From a virus: a stretch of 34,531 bases of DNA. The notes under the pieces were generated by a model. That model saw nothing but the letters and a program-made list of their open reading frames with translations, had not been told where the DNA came from and did not search any database. Of the stretch, positions 29,463 to 34,531 are shown in pieces. Position 1 is the stretch's first letter. Each line of letters begins with the position of its first letter. A program made the position numbers and the translations under genes. The DNA lies in the IMG/VR virus record IMGVR_UViG_3300043395_000627, positions 1 through 34,531 of that record; one strand, 5' to 3'.

Positions 29463-31076
29463 ATGTCAGCAAAAACAAGATATGACTATTTAGCAAGTGA
29501 TCGTTCCCAGTTTCTAAACGTAGCAAGACAAGCCGCCGACCTGACTCTTCCTTATCTAAATCGTGGTGAAGAGGAGTTTGTCAAAGGAGCACGTCATCTG
29601 CCTACACCTTGGCAAAGCGTTGGTGCAAAGGGGGTAGTCACTCTGGCATCCAAATTGATGCTGGCACTACTGCCTCCTCAAACCAGCTTCTTTAAGCTCC
29701 AGGTAGATGACACTGCATTGGGTACGGACTTCCCACCCGAAGTTCGTTCTGAGTTGGATCTTTCCTTCGCAAAGATCGAACGCACTATCCTTGAATCCAT
29801 TGCAGCCTCCAGTGATCGTGTCGTTGTACACCAAGCACTGAAGCATCTGGTGGTGACAGGTAATGCGTTGATCTTCATGGGAGAGAAACAGCTCAAGCTG
29901 TACCCCTTGAATCGCTACGTTGTAGAAAGAGATGGCAACGGTAATGTGCTTGAAATAGTCACAAAAGAACGCATCTCAAAGAAGCTTCTCATGAAGGTTC
30001 TCCCCATGGCCGTGCCCAATGATGTGGCCGGTACTGAAGCAGAACGGAATGATGAAGCCGACATCTACACACACATCCGCCGAGACAACAACAGGTTTGT
30101 CTGGCATCAGGAATACGAAGACAAGATCATTCCAGGTTCAATGGGTAAAGCACCTGTTGAAGCTAACCCATGGTTGGTCCTTAGGTTCAACACTGTTGAT
30201 GGTGAGGTCTACGGTCGTGGTCGAGTAGAAGAGTTCATCGGAGATCTACGCTCCCTTGAAGCCCTCTCTCAGGCCCTCGTAGAAGGCTCTGCAGCAGCCG
30301 CTAAGGTTGTCTTCGTAGTGTCACCCTCTAGTACCACCAAACCGGCCACGCTGGCCCAAGCAGGCAACGGTGCAATCGTTCAAGGAAGACCGGATGACAT
30401 TGGTGTCATTCAGGTTGGCAAGACTGCAGACTTCCGAACTGCATTTGAAATGATGCAGCAGTTGGAACGTCGGTTGTCTGAAGCATTCCTCATCCTTTCT
30501 GTTAGGCAGTCCGAAAGGACCACTGCTGAAGAAGTACGGATGACTCAAATGGAACTGGAGCAACAGCTCGGTGGACTCTTCAGTCTGCTGACGACTGAGT
30601 TCCTTGTTCCGTATCTTAACCGTAAGCTCAACGTCTTCCAAAAGACTGGACAAATTCCACGTCTTCCAAAGGACATTGTTAAGCCTACTATTGTTGCTGG
30701 TGTAAATGCTCTTGGTCGTGGTCAGGATCGTGAAAGTATTACTGCTTTCCTGACCACTATTGCTCAGACCATGGGGCCAGAAGCTCTTGCTAAATACATC
30801 AACAGCGATGAGGTAATCAAACGTCTTGCTGCTGCACAAGGTATTGATGTCCTGAATCTTGTTAAGAGTATGGATGCTCAACAAGCCGAGATGCAACAGA
30901 ACATGGCTATGCAGAAGGACATGATGCTTACACAGCAAATTGGTCAGCTTGCTAAGACGCCACTAATGGATCCGACAAAGAACCCTCAAGCACTGGAGAT
31001 GATTAATGGACAAGGCAGTCCCGTCCCGCCCGCAACGGGCCAAGAACAAGCCGGTATCCCCGCCCCTCTCGGCTGA
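29463..31076 (+). CDS. gp8: Portal (head-tail connector) protein, T7 gp8-like
   Basis: 537 aa; T7 gp8 is 536 aa. Typical family segments are PTPWQSVGAKGVVTLASKLM and LMLALLPPQTSFFKLQVDD in the wing/clip region, NTVDGEVYGRGRVEEFIGDL in the stem, and LSVRQSERTTAEEVRMTQME near the crown. The C-terminal tail is Gln/Met-rich and disordered. It forms the dodecameric pore at the capsid vertex for DNA packaging and ejection. A small gene overlaps its end by 71 nt. Confidence 0.95.
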   Translation: MSAKTRYDYLASDRSQFLNVARQAADLTLPYLNRGEEEFVKGARHLPTPWQSVGAKGVVTLASKLMLALLPPQTSFFKLQVDDTALGTDFPPEVRSELDLSFAKIERTILESIAASSDRVVVHQALKHLVVTGNALIFMGEKQLKLYPLNRYVVERDGNGNVLEIVTKERISKKLLMKVLPMAVPNDVAGTEAERNDEADIYTHIRRDNNRFVWHQEYEDKIIPGSMGKAPVEANPWLVLRFNTVDGEVYGRGRVEEFIGDLRSLEALSQALVEGSAAAAKVVFVVSPSSTTKPATLAQAGNGAIVQGRPDDIGVIQVGKTADFRTAFEMMQQLERRLSEAFLILSVRQSERTTAEEVRMTQMELEQQLGGLFSLLTTEFLVPYLNRKLNVFQKTGQIPRLPKDIVKPTIVAGVNALGRGQDRESITAFLTTIAQTMGPEALAKYINSDEVIKRLAAAQGIDVLNLVKSMDAQQAEMQQNMAMQKDMMLTQQIGQLAKTPLMDPTKNPQALEMINGQGSPVPPATGQEQAGIPAPLG

Positions 31077-31233
31077 GGATCGTGACCTCTTTGATGAGTC
31101 CGGCAACAAATATGCACCACGAACCAAGATCGGCAAACCGTCAGTCGGTGTTCCCAATCGTGTTGAACGAGTTGGTCTTGGCAATCTTAAAGTAATCACT
31201 ACTAATGGCTACACTGACGTACGATCCGACTGA
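31006..31233 (+). CDS. Small hypothetical protein between portal and scaffold
   Basis: 75 aa, basic and Pro-rich (MDKAVPSRPQRAKNKPVSPP, then YAPRTKIGKPSVGVPNRVER). A GGAG motif stands 7 nt before ATG 31006, which supports translation inside the portal end. It overlaps the scaffold start by 29 nt. The gene fills an otherwise empty 128-nt gap. Function unknown. Confidence 0.55.
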   Translation: MDKAVPSRPQRAKNKPVSPPLSAEDRDLFDESGNKYAPRTKIGKPSVGVPNRVERVGLGNLKVITTNGYTDVRSD

Positions 31234-31966
31234 AGCACAAGACGGAGAATTCTCCGCAGATGAACTTGATTCACTTCAAGTCGGTCAAGCACTAGAAGAC
31301 CAACAACAGCAACTCCTTGCTGGTAAGTTCAAAGATGCTGAGGATCTAGAGCAAGCTTATATTGAGCTGCAACGGAAACTTGGTAACCGCGAAGCTGACA
31401 CTACTGAAGAAGAACCTCAACCCACAGAGGAAGAGGTTCAAGATGAAGTAGATGCTGATTTCCTTGAGCGTCTGTGGCAAGAATCACAGGATGAGTACTC
31501 GCAGGAAACCATCGAAGCTCTGCAGAAGATGGATCCAACTGACCTTGCTCAGATGTACCTGGAGTATCGCTCACAGGTTGAAGAGGGTGGTGCTGTGGAA
31601 ACCATAACTGCTGAGGATGTTAGCAATCTCCAAGGTCTTGTTGGTGGTCAAGAGCAGTACGGCCAAATGATGGCTTGGGCTCAGGAATCATTATCTGACC
31701 AAGAGATAAGTATGTACGACGCAGTAATGGATAAGGGTGATCCTCTTGCCTGTTACTTCGCTGTGAATGCTCTTGCATTTAGGTTTCAAGAGGCTCAAGG
31801 TTATGACGGTCAGATGTTGACCGGTAAGGCACCATCGTCTCAGGTCCAAGGTTTCCGTAGTCAGGCTGAACTCGTGCGTGCCATGAGTGATCCTCGCTAC
31901 GACAATGATCCTGCATACCGTGCAGATGTAGCTGCGAAGCTTGAGATGTCTGATCTCAACTTCTAA
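31205..31966 (+). CDS. gp9: Capsid assembly scaffold protein, T7 gp9-like
   Basis: 253 aa, highly acidic and helical. The N-terminal segment with LAGKFKDAEDLEQAYIELQR is the hallmark of podoviral scaffolds. An acidic linker (TEEEPQPTEEEVQDEVDADF) and C-terminal capsid-binding helices (SQAELVRAMSDPRYDNDPAY, DVAAKLEMSDL) follow. It guides procapsid assembly and exits before DNA packaging. Portal-scaffold-capsid order as in T7 is interrupted here by three small genes. Confidence 0.9.
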   Translation: MATLTYDPTEAQDGEFSADELDSLQVGQALEDQQQQLLAGKFKDAEDLEQAYIELQRKLGNREADTTEEEPQPTEEEVQDEVDADFLERLWQESQDEYSQETIEALQKMDPTDLAQMYLEYRSQVEEGGAVETITAEDVSNLQGLVGGQEQYGQMMAWAQESLSDQEISMYDAVMDKGDPLACYFAVNALAFRFQEAQGYDGQMLTGKAPSSQVQGFRSQAELVRAMSDPRYDNDPAYRADVAAKLEMSDLNF

Positions 31967-32013
31967 ATGATGTTGGAAGAGTAAGCAATATAAAAGTCCT
32001 TTGCAATGAACTC

Positions 32014-32319
32014 ATGCTTACTCTGACACTCACTCTTGCTTCTCTTGCATCGTGGTATGGTTATCCATATCATGGGAATCGCACCGCTTCTGGTGAGATT
32101 TACAATATGCATTCCATGACTGCAGCACATCGCACCCTTCCATTTGGAACGAAGGTGCGGGTCTGCAATACCTCTAATAAACGCTGCATCAATGTCCGTA
32201 TCAATGATCGTGGACCTTTTGTCCATGATCGTGATATTGACTTGAGTCGTGCTGCTGCTGAGGCAATTGGTTTGAGAAGTAAGGGTGTTGGTCAAGTCAC
32301 CATTCAACGAATTAACTGA
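32014..32319 (+). CDS. RlpA-like double-psi beta-barrel protein, possible lytic transglycosylase
   Basis: 101 aa. A short hydrophobic leader (MLTLTLTLASLAS) is followed directly by the RlpA/DPBB domain: SWYGYPYHGNRTASGEIYN, then MTAAHRTLPFGTKVRV, then VRINDRGPFVHDRDIDLSRA. The His in TAAHRTLP and the Asp in INDRGPF correspond to residues needed in bacterial RlpA transglycosylases. The leader has no positive charge, so export is uncertain. It lies between scaffold and capsid and outside the lysis cassette. A virion-carried or capsid-module muralytic role is a hypothesis. Confidence 0.85.
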   Translation: MLTLTLTLASLASWYGYPYHGNRTASGEIYNMHSMTAAHRTLPFGTKVRVCNTSNKRCINVRINDRGPFVHDRDIDLSRAAAEAIGLRSKGVGQVTIQRIN

Positions 32320-32320
32320 C

Positions 32321-32488
32321 ATGGCAAAAGCTTTTGACCCGAAGACATCTTCGGTAACTGTGCAGTATGTCACTACTGCTTCTGACGCTCGGGCATTCAT
32401 TAGTGCCTATGGCGAGACCGCTCAAACCCTGACTGAACTAAGCCCGAAAGGTGTGAAGGTTCAGGCCGGTGGTGCTGCTTGGACCTAA
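32321..32488 (+). CDS. Small hypothetical protein upstream of capsid gene
   Basis: 55 aa from ATG 32321 (MAKAFDPKTSSVTVQYVTTA), ending GVKVQAGGAAWT. Beta-strand-rich, small and near-neutral. It begins one base after the RlpA-like stop and its stop overlaps the next tiny ORF by one base. Possibly a minor capsid component; unproven. Confidence 0.5.
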   Translation: MAKAFDPKTSSVTVQYVTTASDARAFISAYGETAQTLTELSPKGVKVQAGGAAWT

Positions 32489-32541
32489 TGATCATGAAAG
32501 GTAAAGGCGGTAAGGGCGGCGGCGGCAAGAAAGGCTGCTGA
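32488..32541 (+). CDS. Tiny Gly/Lys/Cys peptide ORF
   Basis: 17 aa: MIMKGKGGKGGGGKKGC, from ATG 32488 with TAATG overlap to the upstream stop. Composition is extreme (Gly and Lys, one terminal Cys). A positive, flexible peptide this close to the capsid gene may be real, but so short an ORF can arise by chance. Confidence 0.4.
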   Translation: MIMKGKGGKGGGGKKGC

Positions 32542-32594
32542 TAACTAGTTCCCGCAAATCACTAATCGGGCTGAAATCCACAGCGATGTGGTTG

Positions 32595-32630
32595 GAGTAG
32601 GGCACCTCAGAGTCGGACCCTACTCTTTTT
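32595..32630 (+). terminator. Strong rho-independent terminator before the capsid gene
   Basis: GAGTAGGG pairs with CCCTACTC around a 15-nt loop, followed by TTTTT. It isolates the capsid transcript from the portal/scaffold transcript. Confidence 0.88.
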
Positions 32631-32775
32631 GACTATTGGCCTCTACGGAGACAACCTTTAGTCATGACAGTCGGAGAGACGACACCAAAACAAAAACCTT
32701 TAATGAACACATGTTTATTCATGTGATTCTCTAAGCGCTTAGAGAGAACGAACACAAACTTCTCTCTTTACTATT
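32631..32775 (+). promoter_or_regulatory. Capsid-gene leader with hairpin, 18-bp palindrome and candidate phage promoter
   Basis: After the terminator come two GGAGA-containing segments (TCTACGGAGACAACC and AGTCGGAGAGACGAC). The first follows ATTGGCC, which partly resembles the reported Syn5 promoter start ATTGGGCACCCGTAA. Then come a CACATG/CATGTG hairpin (32708-32725) and the perfect palindrome TCTCTAAGC/GCTTAGAGA (32728-32745). This is a plausible late promoter and RNA-processing/stability leader for the most abundant virion protein. Confidence 0.5.
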
Positions 32776-33795
32776 GTGGCTAACACTCTTGTTACTCCTG
32801 TAGGTCGCGTAAATAATACGTCGGCCACTCCTCTTGCACTTGGTACTGCTTATGATACCAAGTATGCAACTTATCTGAAGCTGTTCTCTGGCGAAATGTT
32901 CAAGGCGTATGAAAGCGCCACTATCGCCAAAGGCACTGTGCAAAGCCGTACCCTGAAAAATGGAAAGGCGATGCAGTTCATTTTCACGGGCCGTATGGAG
33001 GCCTCCTACCACGAGCCTGGTACTCCGATCCTGGGTTCTGGTGATCCTCCGGTGGCTGAGAAGACCATCGTCTGTGACGACCTGCTGGTTTCCAGCGCGT
33101 TCGTCTATGACCTTGATGAGACTCTCGCTCACTACAGCCTGCGTTCGGAGATCGCCGCTAAGATTGGCCACGCTCTGGCTGAAGCTTACGACAAGAAAAT
33201 CTTCCGCACTATTGCGAAGGCTGCTCGTGAAGCTCACCCCATCACTGCCGCCCCTGGTCCTGAGCCCGGCGGTAGCATCATCCAACTGGGTGCCAACAAA
33301 GAGTATGACGCTCAGGCACTTGTGGATGCCTTCTTTGAGGCTGCTTCCATCATGGATGAGAAGAACCTGCCTAAGCAGGGTCGTGTTGCTGTGCTGTCTC
33401 CTCGTCAGTACTACGCACTGATCAGCCAGGTTGACACCAACATCCTGTACCGTGAATTCGGTAACAATCAGGGCTCTATGAACTCTGGTGATGGTCTCTA
33501 TGAGATCGCTGGTATCAGCATCAAGCGTTCTAACAACCTGCCTTTCCTGGCCGGTAACGTTGCTTCTGTCAACGGTGAGAACAACAACTACTCTGGTGAC
33601 TTCAGCACCCACTGTGGTCTGATCTATCAGAAGGATGCCGCTGGTGTTGTTGAGGCTATTGGTCCTCAAGTGCAGACCACCGGTTCTGATGTGCGTACCA
33701 TGTACCAGGGCGACGTGATTGTTGGTCGTCTTGCCATGGGTTGTGGCACCCTGAATCCTGCTGCTGCTATCGAACTGCAGTCTGCTCGTTCCTGA
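32776..33795 (+). CDS. gp10: Major capsid protein, T7 gp10-like
   Basis: 339 aa; T7 gp10A is 345 aa. HK97-fold type. Recognisable segments are YLKLFSGEMFKAYESATIAK, FIFTGRMEASYHEPGTPILG, VCDDLLVSSAFVYDLDE and RVAVLSPRQYYALISQVDTN, with GSMNSGDGLYEIAGISIKRS near the end. Start is GTG at 32776 (MANTLVTPVG). No ribosome binding site is obvious close to it, so the structured leader may matter for expression. Icosahedral shell protein assembled with scaffold and portal. Confidence 0.96.
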   Translation: MANTLVTPVGRVNNTSATPLALGTAYDTKYATYLKLFSGEMFKAYESATIAKGTVQSRTLKNGKAMQFIFTGRMEASYHEPGTPILGSGDPPVAEKTIVCDDLLVSSAFVYDLDETLAHYSLRSEIAAKIGHALAEAYDKKIFRTIAKAAREAHPITAAPGPEPGGSIIQLGANKEYDAQALVDAFFEAASIMDEKNLPKQGRVAVLSPRQYYALISQVDTNILYREFGNNQGSMNSGDGLYEIAGISIKRSNNLPFLAGNVASVNGENNNYSGDFSTHCGLIYQKDAAGVVEAIGPQVQTTGSDVRTMYQGDVIVGRLAMGCGTLNPAAAIELQSARS

Positions 33796-33810
33796 TAACG
33801 GAGAACGACA

Positions 33811-34140
33811 ATGGGATTCGCACCTAAAGACGGTGTAGGCGTCACCACAAGTGAAACTGCCTACAGTCGTCCTCCTATTGAGGCTGGTCGCGAAGGTGGC
33901 ACTGTTCTTACCGTAACTCGCCTTACTGCTGGCACTGGCCAAACTGCTGGCACCAAAGCTACTACTGCTGACAACATCAACGGTAGTGGTTGCACTCTGA
34001 CTACCACTGTTACCACTGGTGCAGTGACTGGTCAGACTGTTGCTGCTGGTGGTGATGGTTACCGTGTCGGTGACGTGTTGAGTGTGGCTGGTACTACCAG
34101 TGCAACATTCCGCGTCGTTACTGTCGACTATACAAACTGA
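33811..34140 (+). CDS. Small beta-rich virion protein after capsid, possible decoration protein
   Basis: 109 aa, Thr/Gly/Val-rich with few charges. A C-terminal motif AAGGDGYRVGDVLSVAGTTS is common in phage structural proteins. A GGAGAACGA motif precedes ATG 33811. Being next to the capsid gene suggests a capsid-surface or knob protein, as in Syn5, but no homology can be claimed. Confidence 0.6.
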   Translation: MGFAPKDGVGVTTSETAYSRPPIEAGREGGTVLTVTRLTAGTGQTAGTKATTADNINGSGCTLTTTVTTGAVTGQTVAAGGDGYRVGDVLSVAGTTSATFRVVTVDYTN

Positions 34141-34151
34141 GGTAAACTATC

Positions 34152-34334
34152 ATGGCTGCTTCTGTAGCTGCTGGCAATAACGGATGCTGCACAACTGATG
34201 CTGTGCGTATCTCTGTTGCCAAGACTCAGCGTCGCTTTGGTGGCGCTGCTATTGCTGACTCTGCTGTGGCTTCGACCACCAAGGGTCTGCGTACTGCATA
34301 TCCTGGCGTTGAGTGCAACATCGCTAACGTCTGA
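34152..34334 (+). CDS. Small hypothetical virion-region protein
   Basis: 60 aa, Ala/Ser/Thr-rich (MAASVAAGNNGCCTTDAVRI), with adjacent cysteines (CC) and a third near the end. Composition resembles the previous gene and the capsid, suggesting a minor capsid component. A GGTAAACT stretch precedes the ATG. It is followed by a terminator. Confidence 0.5.
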   Translation: MAASVAAGNNGCCTTDAVRISVAKTQRRFGGAAIADSAVASTTKGLRTAYPGVECNIANV

Positions 34335-34340
34335 TCTATT

Positions 34341-34371
34341 GGGGGATCCTTTCGGGGGTCCCCCTTTTTAT
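34341..34371 (+). terminator. Rho-independent terminator after the capsid operon
   Basis: GGGGGATCC pairs with GGGTCCCCC (9 bp, one G-T) around a TTTCGG loop, followed by TTTTTATTT. Position matches the T7 T-phi terminator after gene 10. Confidence 0.92.
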
Positions 34372-34398
34372 TTCCCCATTGCATACAACATAATTGTT

Positions 34399-34531
34399 AT
34401 GCCGTTCCCTACCACTAACGCTCAGACTGAGCTTGAGGCTGTTAATGAAATTCTGGCGTCAGTTGGTCAGGCGCCTGTAACCACTCTTACTCAAACCAAC
34501 CCGGACGTTGCGATTGCATACGACACCCTTC
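34399..34531 (+). CDS. gp11: Tail tubular protein A, N-terminus (T7 gp11-like), cut by window end
   Basis: 44 residues visible: MPFPTTNAQTELEAVNEILA, then SVGQAPVTTLTQTNPDVAIA and YDTL. The opening E-L-E-A-V-N-E-I-L-A-S-V-G-Q-A-P-V pattern is diagnostic for the gp11 gatekeeper family that joins portal and tail. The remainder of the gene lies beyond the window. Confidence 0.9.
   Translation, partial: MPFPTTNAQTELEAVNEILASVGQAPVTTLTQTNPDVAIAYDTL

Noticed and set aside
32731-33942. 403-aa antisense ORF opposite the capsid gene
   Set aside because: Pure shadow of the strongly biased capsid codons; composition is Ser/Arg/Thr-rich with no domain.
1-34531. CRISPR array, insertion sequence, or psbA/hli photosynthesis genes
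   Set aside because: No regularly spaced identical repeats, no transposase, and no D1 or high-light-inducible protein sequence were seen.

Overview
The window is part of a T7-like cyanophage genome (Caudoviricetes, Autographivirales type), most likely infecting marine or estuarine Synechococcus. Three things point there. The T7 order of replication and virion genes is kept: single-subunit RNA polymerase, ssDNA-binding protein, endonuclease I, primase-helicase, DNA polymerase, exonuclease, portal, scaffold, capsid, tail tube A, then fibre and terminases. Typical cyanopodovirus additions are present: a ribonucleotide reductase pair, a MazG-like protein, ThyX, and a winged-helix regulator next to an integrase. 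Finally, a 39-nt sequence resembling the 5' half of a bacterial tRNA-Leu lies just downstream of the integrase. All supported genes are on the + strand and are tightly packed, often with ATGA start-stop overlaps.

Layout. 1-9653: end of a probable internal core gene, tail fibre, a large LamG/SPRY fibre protein, lysis genes, small terminase, two HNH endonucleases, a basic low-complexity protein and large terminase. 9654-11988: thyX and three small genes between two non-coding stretches of about 350 and 724 nt. 11989-16702: early/accessory genes (small unknowns, a Cys-rich protein, a ribbon-helix-helix protein, a winged-helix regulator), integrase and putative attP. 16703-28376: RNA polymerase, replication and nucleotide-metabolism genes, including a DNA polymerase encoded as separate exonuclease and polymerase ORFs. 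28377-34531: putative tail adaptor, portal, scaffold, an RlpA-like protein, major capsid protein, two small post-capsid genes and the start of tail tube protein A.

The window begins at the end of a core gene and ends at the start of tail tube A, with terminase and early genes in the middle. The rest of the tail and core genes (normally about 10 kb) therefore lie outside it. The sequence is best read as a slice of a circular or permuted assembly, whose physical ends probably lie inside the window between terminase and the early genes.

The genes fit an infective cycle in which host RNA polymerase reads the early block and the phage polymerase reads the rest. RNR, ThyX, MazG-like and nucleases supply deoxynucleotides for replication. 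Integrase, regulator and attP suggest at least a relic capacity for integration. Most notable are a seven-copy leader motif in the early region, a 39-nt repeat beside terminase and the early block, an RNR small subunit lacking the radical tyrosine, the split polymerase, and a GC-rich structured non-coding region with a tRNA-like fold. No photosynthesis genes (psbA, hli) are present in this window.
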